A stretch of DNA of 8,619 bases, from NCBI GenBank assembly GCA_012523535.1, contig JAAYII010000085.1, forward strand, positions 1-8,619. The letters are read 5' to 3'. Below the pieces are notes generated by a model, which did no database searches, was not told the DNA's origin, and was given only the letters and a program-made list of their open reading frames with translations. The number at the start of each line of letters is the position of its first letter. Within the stretch, counting starts at the first letter, position 1. Below are positions 1 through 6,696 of this stretch, piece after piece. A program made the translations under genes and the position numbers. Source of the DNA: Peptococcaceae bacterium. GTDB lineage: Bacteria > Bacillota > Desulfitobacteriia > Desulfitobacteriales > Syntrophobotulaceae.

Positions 1-1
1 A

Positions 2-556
2 AGAGGTGCCTTCCTGGCCGGCGGATCCATCAGCAACCCGGAAGGAAATTACCATTTGGAAATAACCACCAATGATTTGGCTTTAGCCGAAGATATTGTC
101 GGCTTAATGAATAAATTTGGTCTTAAAGCGAAGATTAGTGCTCGCAAGAATTTTCATGTAGTCTATCTTAAAGAAAGCGATCATATATTCGAATTTCTCG
201 CCCTTATCGGAGCGTATCAGGCTTTATTTGAGTTTGAAAACATTCGGATCCTGAAAGACATGCGCAACCAGGTAAATCGTATAGTAAACTGCGAAACCGC
301 CAATCTTAATAAAACAGTTGATGCTGCCGTAAGACTATTGGAAAATATTCGCCTGATTGACCGGACAATAGGTTTAGAGTCCCTTCCGGACAATTTATAC
401 CAGATTGCCCGTTTGCGTTTGGATCATCCTGATTTCAGCCTTAAAGAATTAGGAGAACAATTAAACCCTAAGATTGGCAAATCCGGTGTAAATCACCGTT
501 TGCGGCGAATCGAAGAAATTGCGGAAAAGATTCAGACAGAGATAGGGAGGGAGTAG
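2..556 (+). CDS. whiA: WhiA-family DNA-binding protein, 3' part (5' end outside window)
   Basis: This is the C-terminal part of WhiA, a DNA-binding regulator of sporulation and cell division found across Gram-positive bacteria. The open frame enters from the left edge: codons from position 2 read RGAFLAGGSISNPEGNYHLE, the typical WhiA version of a LAGLIDADG homing-endonuclease-like fold. The TTG at 56 is therefore internal and not a start. About 184 residues are present, against roughly 310-320 for the family. The C-terminal third (about positions 380-530) carries the WhiA helix-turn-helix, including FSLKELGEQL and GKSGVNHRLRRIEEIA. The conserved linker NQVNRIVNCETANLNK lies at about 265-312. 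WhiA keeps the fold of a homing endonuclease but is not known to cut DNA. It ends in TAG two bases before the rpoN start, so the two genes are almost certainly cotranscribed. The family assignment is secure; the regulatory targets cannot be read from this sequence. Confidence 0.95.
   Translation, partial: RGAFLAGGSISNPEGNYHLEITTNDLALAEDIVGLMNKFGLKAKISARKNFHVVYLKESDHIFEFLALIGAYQALFEFENIRILKDMRNQVNRIVNCETANLNKTVDAAVRLLENIRLIDRTIGLESLPDNLYQIARLRLDHPDFSLKELGEQLNPKIGKSGVNHRLRRIEEIAEKIQTEIGRE
544..550 (+). promoter_or_regulatory. Ribosome binding site of rpoN
   Basis: AGGGAGG lies 8 bases before the TTG at 559, inside the last codons of whiA. It selects this TTG over the in-frame TTG at 571. It also suggests that rpoN translation depends on ribosomes finishing whiA. 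Confidence 0.7.
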
Positions 557-558
557 GT

Positions 559-1983
559 TTGGCTAACGGCTTGGGTTTGATTATCGAACAAAGTAATAAA
601 CTTATTATTTCTCCTCAGATCTACCAAGCGCTGGAAATAATGCAGCTTGCTCTGCCTGAACTTATGGAATATATAAATAATGAATTGATGGAAAATCCCT
701 TACTTGAAGTAGAGGAAAACTATGAACAGGATTTGACGGCGGAGGATTTTCCATCAAAAGAACAAACCGTTAAACAACGGAATGAGGAAGAAGATCCATG
801 GCTGGACAGTGTTGTAAACGAGGTTTTACGCGAACAAGATAATTGGATCGCGAGCAATCAATATGAAAATGAACATGAATCCTCTGTATTTGAAGGCCAA
901 TGGTTGGATAACAATAATTTGGTTGACTATCTTAGCGAGCAATTGCGTTTTATGGAAAAAGCTTGGAAGCTGACCAAGCAAGAATTTGCCACGGCGCAGT
1001 TTATTATCGGCAATCTTGATTCCAACGGTTATCTGACCATGAGTGTGGAAGAATTGGGGCAAATCCTTAAAATTTCCAAGGAGGAAGCTTTAAAAGCCCT
1101 GAGGATAGTGCAGCAGTTGGATCCTCCCGGCGTCGGGGCCAGGGATTTAAAAGAATGCCTGAAATTGCAATTTCATTTGTTGCCTCATTGCCCGCCTAAA
1201 ATGGAACAAATTTTGGATCAATTGGATGATTTGGCTGCCGGTTATTATAAAAAGACAGCTCAAGCCCTGGGAGTAACGGTTCAAGAAGTTAAAAATATGG
1301 GAGAACTTTTAAAACTGCTTGATCCTAAACCGGGAAGCCGTTTCGACGGCAGTTCCGATACCAAATATATAATACCCGATGCTACAATTAAAAAAATAGG
1401 TGATGAATATTTGGTCTTGGTCAATGAAGTTGACATTCCTAAGCTCTCTATAAATGAAAGATATAAAAAAGCCCTGCGTGAATTGGATGATCAGGAAGTC
1501 AAAAAATTTGTCCGTGAAAAAGTGAGTGCCGGCCTGAACCTAATAAAATGCATCGAAAATCGAAGGTCAACCATTCATGAAGTCTTAAATGAAATTGTTC
1601 GTAGGCAAAGGGACTTTTTGGAGTATGGCTTTTCAGCCCTTAAACCGTTAACCATGAAAGAAATTGCGGAAACGATTGGGCTGCACGAATCCACTGTAAG
1701 CCGGGTTTCCGCCAATAAATATATTGATACGCCTCGAGGCCTCTTCCCTGTCAAGTGTTTCTTTGCAGGCAGCATCGGTAGAGAAAAAGAAGTAACTGCG
1801 GAAAAAATTAAAGAGGACTTAAAGAAATACATTGCCGAGGAAGACCCGGCCAAGCCCTATTCCGATCAGAAATTGGCTGATCTTTTTGCCGAGCAGGGAA
1901 TACAGATTGCCCGCCGTACGATTGCCAAATACCGGGAAGAATTAAGAATTCCATCCTCTGCGCTAAGAAAAAAAAGCAAGTAA
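559..1983 (+). CDS. rpoN: RNA polymerase sigma-54 factor RpoN (SigL)
   Basis: Sigma-54 binds core RNA polymerase and directs it to -24/-12 promoters, where transcription starts only with the help of an ATP-hydrolysing enhancer-binding protein. The 474-residue length is normal. Region I (about residues 4-50) is the Gln/Leu-rich activator-interacting segment, with ALEIMQLALPEL and ENPLLE. An acidic linker (about 51-115) follows, then the core-binding domain (about 120-310) with the landmarks LDSNGYL, LDPPGVGARDL and LDPKPG. The helix-turn-helix spans about 365-388 (LTMKEIAETIGLHESTVSRV), followed by the FFAGS segment. The RpoN box, ARRTIAKYREEL, is at 451-462 and is intact. No essential part is missing. 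The start is TTG, supported by AGGGAGG 8 bases upstream. The stop TAA is followed by CAG, and the next gene starts 12 bases later in the same frame. No enhancer-binding activator is encoded in this window, so its regulon here is unknown. Confidence 0.97.
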   Translation: MANGLGLIIEQSNKLIISPQIYQALEIMQLALPELMEYINNELMENPLLEVEENYEQDLTAEDFPSKEQTVKQRNEEEDPWLDSVVNEVLREQDNWIASNQYENEHESSVFEGQWLDNNNLVDYLSEQLRFMEKAWKLTKQEFATAQFIIGNLDSNGYLTMSVEELGQILKISKEEALKALRIVQQLDPPGVGARDLKECLKLQFHLLPHCPPKMEQILDQLDDLAAGYYKKTAQALGVTVQEVKNMGELLKLLDPKPGSRFDGSSDTKYIIPDATIKKIGDEYLVLVNEVDIPKLSINERYKKALRELDDQEVKKFVREKVSAGLNLIKCIENRRSTIHEVLNEIVRRQRDFLEYGFSALKPLTMKEIAETIGLHESTVSRVSANKYIDTPRGLFPVKCFFAGSIGREKEVTAEKIKEDLKKYIAEEDPAKPYSDQKLADLFAEQGIQIARRTIAKYREELRIPSSALRKKSK

Positions 1984-1995
1984 CAGGAGCCTGCA

Positions 1996-3648
1996 ATGAT
2001 TTCCTTTACCATGGTAGTGCAATTTTTAGGGGGATTGGGCCTTTTTTTCTATGGGGTTAATACCACAGCCCAAGGGCTGCAAAAAATTGCGGCCAATAGA
2101 TTGAAGGCTATCCTCGAATCTTTGACCAAAAGAACCTGGGCTGCAACTTTGTTCGGCATAGTGATGACCGTTGCTTTGCTGAGCAGCGCGGCAACAACTG
2201 TTATGGTGGTGGAATTTGTCAATTCCGGTCTTATGACCTTGTCCCAAGCTCTTGGCGTATCCTTGGGTTCTACCGTGGGATCATCAATTGTTGTGCTGCT
2301 GATTTCTTTTCCTATATTAAATGTAGCTCTGCTGGCTATTTTTTTAGGGTTTATTTTGCTTCTCATTATTCGTACAGAAAAAGCAAAACTCTGGGGACAG
2401 GTATTGATCGGTTTTGGTTGTATCTTTGTGGGGATGGCTTATCTTGCGGGCGCCTTTGCCCCTTTAAGGAGTTCCCCCCAAGTAATGGACTTTCTTTCCC
2501 AGCTGGGCTTAAATCCTGTTTTAGCCATACTTGTGGGCACAATATTAACAGCTTTGTTTCAAAGCAGCACTGCCTTTATGGCGGTTTTGATTTCTTTGGC
2601 TAACCATGGTTTGTTGGCTGTTGAAACCATGGTGCCTTTGGTTATAGGGGCACATATAGGCGGCACCATAACCACTTTGATATCATCTTTGGGAACCGAA
2701 AAAATAGACGCCAAGAGAGTGGCCGTAGCTAATACTGTTTACAGGGTAGTGGCTACCATAGTGCTTTATCCCTTTATCATTCCTTTTTCCCAGCTCGTGG
2801 TTTGGTCGAGTGGCAATCCGGCCATACAGGTTGCTAATGCCGCTCTTTTCTCGGCAATTTTTACAATGCTTATTTTTCTCCCCTTCAACCGAATCCTTGT
2901 TAAAGCTTTAATCAAGTTAATACCCCAGCGCAAGAGAAAAGAGCAGGAGCTTAAACTCAAATTCATTACCCGAGCGGCGCTGGAAGTGCCTACTGTGGCC
3001 ATAAGCCAAGCCAGTCAGGAAATACGATGGTTGGGGCATTATATTTTGGATCATATGTTGCAAATGCTGCCCAGAGCCCTCAATTCGGGAGATGCCAGGT
3101 GGCTCAACGAATTGGAAAAGGCTGAAAAGCAAGTTGACTGGTATTATAACCAGATTAATAATTATCTCAGGGAATTGTTTGGCCGCAATATAACGAGGGA
3201 GCAAATAGTAGAGAATCACAAGTTACAACTTACGGTCAAGGAATTGGAGTCCATTGCCGATTGTTTGGTAATGATGGCAAGGTTGGGCCAGAAAGGCCCG
3301 AACAGAGTAATTAGGCTTACAGAGCATGAATGGTCTTTGTTGGAGGCTATGTACGTTCCAATATCAACTGCTTATTTAAGCTTGCTTCGGTTTTTTGATC
3401 TGAGAGATTCTGCTTATGCCTTAAGGATCATGGAAACTGATCAAGTAATAATTGATGCTCACAGCAGATTGCAAAGAGAAATCTTAGAAATAATGAAAGC
3501 AAGCGAGGACAAAAGGGCAAATGAGCTTAAAGAAAATCAACCCGCTAATCTTTCCGTCAGACAAAATATTTTGCTGGAAGCAGGCAATTGGCTTTTCAAA
3601 ATAGGGGAGCATATATCTAGTATTGTTCGTGAAAACATGACGGTTTAG
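1996..3648 (+). CDS. Na/Pi-cotransporter-family membrane protein with PhoU-like C-terminal domain
   Basis: This is a 550-residue member of the Na+/phosphate cotransporter II (NptA/YjbB-like) family. About eight to nine hydrophobic segments occupy residues 1-308. A basic stretch (QRKRKEQELK, 311-320) then leads into a cytoplasmic, helical PhoU-like domain (about 330-548). That domain shows two ExxxD metal-binding-type motifs, at E377-D381 and E418-D422. The family has two inverted membrane repeats, each with a QSSS motif followed by a GANIGTT-like motif. Here repeat 2 keeps QSST (189-192) and GAHIGGT (218-224), but repeat 1 reads LSSA (62-65) and GSTVGSS (91-97), so its glutamine is lost. ATG is chosen because CAGGAG lies 6 bases upstream, directly after the rpoN stop. 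The gene sits between rpoN and trkA with short gaps. Phosphate export or import driven by Na+ is the family expectation, but the altered first motif makes substrate and activity uncertain. nptA would be the nearest name. Confidence 0.88.
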   Translation: MISFTMVVQFLGGLGLFFYGVNTTAQGLQKIAANRLKAILESLTKRTWAATLFGIVMTVALLSSAATTVMVVEFVNSGLMTLSQALGVSLGSTVGSSIVVLLISFPILNVALLAIFLGFILLLIIRTEKAKLWGQVLIGFGCIFVGMAYLAGAFAPLRSSPQVMDFLSQLGLNPVLAILVGTILTALFQSSTAFMAVLISLANHGLLAVETMVPLVIGAHIGGTITTLISSLGTEKIDAKRVAVANTVYRVVATIVLYPFIIPFSQLVVWSSGNPAIQVANAALFSAIFTMLIFLPFNRILVKALIKLIPQRKRKEQELKLKFITRAALEVPTVAISQASQEIRWLGHYILDHMLQMLPRALNSGDARWLNELEKAEKQVDWYYNQINNYLRELFGRNITREQIVENHKLQLTVKELESIADCLVMMARLGQKGPNRVIRLTEHEWSLLEAMYVPISTAYLSLLRFFDLRDSAYALRIMETDQVIIDAHSRLQREILEIMKASEDKRANELKENQPANLSVRQNILLEAGNWLFKIGEHISSIVRENMTV

Positions 3649-3661
3649 GAGGGAATAGCAG

Positions 3662-4993
3662 GTGCGCGTAGTAATTGTTGGTGCCGGAAAAGTCGGTTAC
3701 AGTTTGGCCCAATGCTTAGTGGAAGAAAATCATAACGTCATAGTGATCGAAGAGGATGAAACCCGGCGCAATATTATTCAAAACAGCCTGGATGTAATGA
3801 CCATTCATGGCAATGGTGCAAGTCCCCGCATCTTGATGGATTCTGACGTGCGTTCGGCAGATTTAATGATTGCCGTAACCGACAGTGATGAAGTAAACAT
3901 GGTAGCCTGTATGGCCGCCAAGCAGGCGGGAATTGCTCGAACAATAGCCCGCATTCGCGATATTGAACCTAATAGCCGGGAAGAAATTGAGTTTCACCGT
4001 TCTTTGGGGATTGACTTGACCATTAACCCCGAATATGTAACTGCGTTGGAAATCAGCAGGATTCTTATGATTCCCTCTGCTCTGGAAGTGGAAGATTTTG
4101 CCGACGGAAAAGTAAGGTTGCTGGAATTGAAAATTCGCAGCGAGTCGCCTATGGTCAACACCCCTTTAGCTGACCTGGAACTCCCCAACAATGTGCTTAT
4201 TGCCGGAATATTAAGACGGAATAAAATTATAATTCCCAATGGTCGGGATATACTTTTGCCCCATGATAACGTTTTTCTGGTCGGGGATCCCAAGTCTCTG
4301 GAAATGATTCAAGATGAATTTGCCGATGTCCTGGACCCCGTAAAGCAGGTTATGATTATCGGCGCCGGGAGAATAGGCCGGAACGTGGCTGTTATTCTGG
4401 AAAAGGCCGGTATTGCCGTCAAAGTCATAGATAAAGATCAGGAACGCTGCCAAGAACTGGCCAGATTTTTGAAACATGGCGGTGTTTATTGGGGGGAAGG
4501 GACGGACCTTGATTTGCTGATTGAAGAAGGAGTGGGCGATGCGGACGCGGTGGTTTGCTTGACCGATGATGATAAATTGAACTTGTTACTGGCGCTTTTA
4601 GCCAAAGAAATGGGAACCAAAAAAACTATTGTCCGGGTGGGGCGAACGGAATATATTCCTTTAATGGAAAAAGTGGGAGTTGATTCCGTGCTGTCCCCAA
4701 GGCTAATCACAGCCGGCTTTATTTTGGCCCATGTGCGCAGGGGAAACTATGTTTCCGTGTCTCTGCTCGAAGGGGCCAAAGCTCAGGCCATGGAGGTAAT
4801 CGTTCGACCTTCTTCCAAAGTAGCGGGAAAGAAGCTCAAGGATGTCTCCTTTCCCGAAAACAGTTTAGTTGGGGCTGTAGTTCATCAGAAAGATGTTTAT
4901 GTTCCTAACGGCAACTCTATTCTTTATCCGGATGACCGGGCTATAGTTTTTGCCCTGCCGGATACAGTCAGTACAGTGGAAAAATTTTTTTAG
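3662..4993 (+). CDS. trkA: Trk system K+ uptake regulatory subunit TrkA
   Basis: TrkA is the cytoplasmic, nucleotide-binding gating subunit of Trk/Ktr potassium uptake. It binds NAD(H) or ATP/ADP and controls the TrkH channel. At 443 residues it has the two-lobed, E. coli-like architecture. The first Rossmann RCK domain has GAGKVG at 7-12 with acidic residues ending strand 2 (E30, E31) and IHGNGASP at 48-55. The first TrkA-C domain spans about 140-220. The second Rossmann domain has GAGRIG at 234-239 and D257, and the second TrkA-C domain spans about 365-443. Single-RCK KtrA-type proteins are about half this length. The start is GTG at 3662; AGGAGGG at 3647-3653 overlaps the stop codon of the upstream gene and lies 8 bases away, so coupling is likely. 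The gene ends in A5T7TAG, and trkH follows 9 bases later in the same frame. The partner channel being next door strongly supports the call. Confidence 0.96.
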   Translation: MRVVIVGAGKVGYSLAQCLVEENHNVIVIEEDETRRNIIQNSLDVMTIHGNGASPRILMDSDVRSADLMIAVTDSDEVNMVACMAAKQAGIARTIARIRDIEPNSREEIEFHRSLGIDLTINPEYVTALEISRILMIPSALEVEDFADGKVRLLELKIRSESPMVNTPLADLELPNNVLIAGILRRNKIIIPNGRDILLPHDNVFLVGDPKSLEMIQDEFADVLDPVKQVMIIGAGRIGRNVAVILEKAGIAVKVIDKDQERCQELARFLKHGGVYWGEGTDLDLLIEEGVGDADAVVCLTDDDKLNLLLALLAKEMGTKKTIVRVGRTEYIPLMEKVGVDSVLSPRLITAGFILAHVRRGNYVSVSLLEGAKAQAMEVIVRPSSKVAGKKLKDVSFPENSLVGAVVHQKDVYVPNGNSILYPDDRAIVFALPDTVSTVEKFF

Positions 4994-5002
4994 AAAGGTT
5001 TT

Positions 5003-6472
5003 TTGAACAGGAAAATGAACTGGAAATTACTTCAGGGCCTTTTAGGACGGCTGTTTATTGCCTACGGCTTAGTAATGATAGCACCCATAATGACGGCGGT
5101 TTACTATCGGGAATATACAGTCCGCGGCTTTGCGCCTACAGCTGCAGTCCTGGTTCTTTTGGGATTGACTATGCTGAAGAAAGGCAGCCGGATCCAGGAA
5201 AGATTCAGCCCGCGAGAGGGGCTTGTTATTGTCGCTTTAATATGGTTAACAACTTCGCTATTTGGGGCTTGTGCCTTTTATCTAACCGGTTATTTCCCCA
5301 GTTTTATCGATGCTTTTTTTGAGTCAGTCTCCGGTCTGACCACTACAGGAGCCAGTGTGCTTCCTGATTTGGAGACAATGCCCCGCAGTATTGTTTTTTG
5401 GCGAAGCATTTCCCATTGGCTGGGTGGGATGGGAATTATTGTTTTGTTTATTATTTTCCTACCCAATATTGGCATGGGTGCCGTCCATCTCTTTAATACG
5501 GAAGTGCCGGGACCGCTGGCTGAAAAAGTCATGCCCAAAATTAAAGATACGGCCCGTACGCTGTGGTTAATCTATTCAGCCATGACTGTGCTTTGCGCCT
5601 TACTCCTCTTGTTGGCGGGCATGCCAATCTTTGAGGCGCTTAACCATGCCTTGGCTTTGGTCTCGGGGGGAGGTTTTTCCACCAGAACCGCCGGCGTTTC
5701 TTCTTTCCACAGCTTGGCTGTGGAACTGATCTTTGTAATTTTTATGTTTTTAAATGCCATCAATTTCAATCTTTATATCCATGCCTGGCGGCACCGTTCT
5801 CTACTTTCCTTTAACGATCCGGAGTTTAAGCTGTACGGAGCAATCATTGCTTTTGCTTTTTGTTTTGTAACCCTGTCCCTGGTGATTCAACAACAGATGG
5901 AATTCTTTACCGCTGTTAGGCAGTCCCTTTTCCAGGTAGTGGCCATGTCCACTACAACAGGGTATGCAACTGTAGATTATAATCAATGGCCGGCATTTGC
6001 CCAGTTTGTTTTATTTGTGCTGATGTTTGCCGGAGGATGTTCCCGTTCTACGGCCGGAGGTATAAAGATAGTCCGGGTACTTGTTTTGTTTAAACTGGCC
6101 TGGACTCAAATGAAACAGGCTATTCATCCCCGTTTGGTAGTAAATATCCTAATCCGTGACAAAGTAGTGGACTACAACATTTTGGCCAAGGTGGGCGGGT
6201 TTGTTTTTCTTTATTTTATAGTTTTTTTTGTGGCTAGCCTTCTTTTGACAATCACAGGTTTGGAAATCTTTGATGCCATGGCCGCTGCCATAGCCAGTTT
6301 GAGCAACGTCGGTATCGGATTCGGCCTTAGCGGACCAATGGCCAACTATGCTTCCATTGCTCCCTTCGGCAAGCTTGTGTTGACTATCTGTATGCTTATT
6401 GGCCGTTTGGAAGTCCTGCCTTTCTTGGTTTTCTTGCAGCCGGCCTTTTGGAAACCTATTAAAAAATGGTAA
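5003..6472 (+). CDS. trkH: Trk system K+ uptake transmembrane protein TrkH
   Basis: TrkH is the ion-conducting membrane subunit for K+ uptake, built from four membrane-pore-membrane repeats around one pore. The 489 residues match E. coli TrkH in size. The four filter segments can be seen in order: TTTGAS (113-118), SGGGFST (221-227), TTTGYAT (317-323) and NVGIGFG (435-441), each with its filter glycine. Other landmarks are FWRSISHWLGGMGIIV (132-147), GGCSRSTAGGIKIVR (344-358, the intramembrane loop region) and LIGRLEVLPFLVFLQPAFWK near the end. The start is uncertain: TTG at 5003 has only a weak AAAGG 4 bases upstream, and an in-frame ATG at 5015 has AGG 3 bases upstream. I keep TTG because AAAGG is the slightly better site. 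The gene follows trkA by 9 bases and ends in TAA before a 224-bp gap. It is the last gene of the transport block. Confidence 0.96.
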   Translation: MNRKMNWKLLQGLLGRLFIAYGLVMIAPIMTAVYYREYTVRGFAPTAAVLVLLGLTMLKKGSRIQERFSPREGLVIVALIWLTTSLFGACAFYLTGYFPSFIDAFFESVSGLTTTGASVLPDLETMPRSIVFWRSISHWLGGMGIIVLFIIFLPNIGMGAVHLFNTEVPGPLAEKVMPKIKDTARTLWLIYSAMTVLCALLLLLAGMPIFEALNHALALVSGGGFSTRTAGVSSFHSLAVELIFVIFMFLNAINFNLYIHAWRHRSLLSFNDPEFKLYGAIIAFAFCFVTLSLVIQQQMEFFTAVRQSLFQVVAMSTTTGYATVDYNQWPAFAQFVLFVLMFAGGCSRSTAGGIKIVRVLVLFKLAWTQMKQAIHPRLVVNILIRDKVVDYNILAKVGGFVFLYFIVFFVASLLLTITGLEIFDAMAAAIASLSNVGIGFGLSGPMANYASIAPFGKLVLTICMLIGRLEVLPFLVFLQPAFWKPIKKW

Positions 6473-6515
6473 GCAATTATACAAAAGAATATTATTGTGC
6501 TATATTAAAAAATGG
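6457..6515 (+). repeat. 13-bp direct repeat across the trkH 3' end
   Basis: TATTAAAAAATGG occurs exactly at 6457-6469, coding for the last residues of TrkH, and again at 6503-6515 in the gap, 46 bp apart start to start. The flanks do not match beyond the 13 bp. It may be the trace of a small duplication or a chance AT-rich match. Confidence 0.5.
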
Positions 6516-6525
6516 ACTGTATAAT
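6478..6525 (+). promoter_or_regulatory. Candidate sigma-A-type promoter region for pgk-tpiA
   Basis: Two overlapping candidates lie just after trkH. First, TATACA (6478-6483), a 17-base spacer and TATATT (6501-6506), with TG at 6498-6499 making an extended -10. Second, a perfect TATAAT (6520-6525) whose best -35 is TTGTGC (6495-6500) at a long 19-base spacing. Either would give pgk a leader of about 165-185 bases. The gap is AT-rich, so chance matches are common; no start-site data are visible. Confidence 0.35.
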
Positions 6526-6547
6526 AATGTTGGAGTAAACATTTTTT
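6526..6547 (+). terminator. Small inverted repeat with T run: weak terminator or operator
   Basis: AATGTT (6526-6531) and AACATT (6538-6543) are perfect inverted copies around a six-base GGAGTA, and six Ts run from 6542 to 6547. The stem is short and AT-rich, so it would be a weak terminator for the trkH transcript. It starts immediately after the TATAAT at 6520-6525, so it would overlap the start site of that promoter and could instead be a repressor site. Neither role is established. Confidence 0.3.
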
Positions 6548-6573
6548 GGTTGATCTTTAAAATTTTATAGTTA

Positions 6574-6589
6574 TGGCTCAGCCCTTGAA
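6574..6589 (+). promoter_or_regulatory. Near-match to a sigma-54 (-24/-12) promoter upstream of pgk
   Basis: TGGCTCA, four bases, then TTGAA matches the sigma-54 consensus TGGCACG-N4-TTGCA at nine of twelve defined positions with correct spacing. The GG of the -24 element is present. The -12 element reads GA instead of the nearly invariant GC, which is a serious defect. rpoN lies 4.6 kb upstream in this window, but that does not itself support use of the site. Confidence 0.15.
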
Positions 6590-6681
6590 AGATTGGAATA
6601 GAGACAGGGGATAAATGGCAAACTAATCCTTAAGTTAATTATTCTGGAAATGATTAAGATATAGAATTGCCGGAATAGCAA

Positions 6682-6690
6682 AAAGGAGGG
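6682..6690 (+). promoter_or_regulatory. Ribosome binding site that sets the GTG start of pgk
   Basis: AAAGGAGGG lies 6 bases before GTG at 6697. The overlapping ATG at 6695 is in another frame and stops within seven codons, so GTG is the real start. Confidence 0.85.
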
Positions 6691-6696
6691 TTTAAT

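Larger units (their letters stand above)
6473..6696 (+). other. 224-bp AT-rich gap between the transport block and pgk
   Basis: This is the only gap of note in the first 7.6 kb. It contains the candidate promoter, inverted repeat and sigma-54-like site listed separately, plus the pgk ribosome binding site. I see no tRNA, riboswitch core, T-box specifier or convincing small gene. The longest ATG-started frame I noticed (6573, 13 codons) has no ribosome binding site. The gap separates two functional groups and is the natural place for the pgk-tpiA promoter. Confidence 0.6.

Noticed and set aside
56..58. TTG as the start of a 166-residue protein
   Set aside because: The WhiA reading frame continues upstream with conserved residues to the window edge, so this codon is internal.
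826..1062. Open frame on the minus strand inside rpoN, and many similar minus-strand frames across 1575-8347
   Set aside because: They lie opposite strongly recognisable genes, have no ribosome binding sites or family motifs, and are shadows of the coding strand.
4980..4993. A5T7 run at the end of trkA as a programmed frameshift site or a terminator
   Set aside because: The frame does not fit a -1 slippery heptamer, there is no stable stem before the T run, and trkA already ends at its normal length.
6573..6614. 13-codon ATG-started leader peptide upstream of pgk
   Set aside because: There is no ribosome binding site and no attenuator-like pair of stem-loops.
6629..6658. CTTAA...TTAAG inverted repeat before pgk
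   Set aside because: Only five AT-rich pairs around a 20-base loop; no stable structure is expected.
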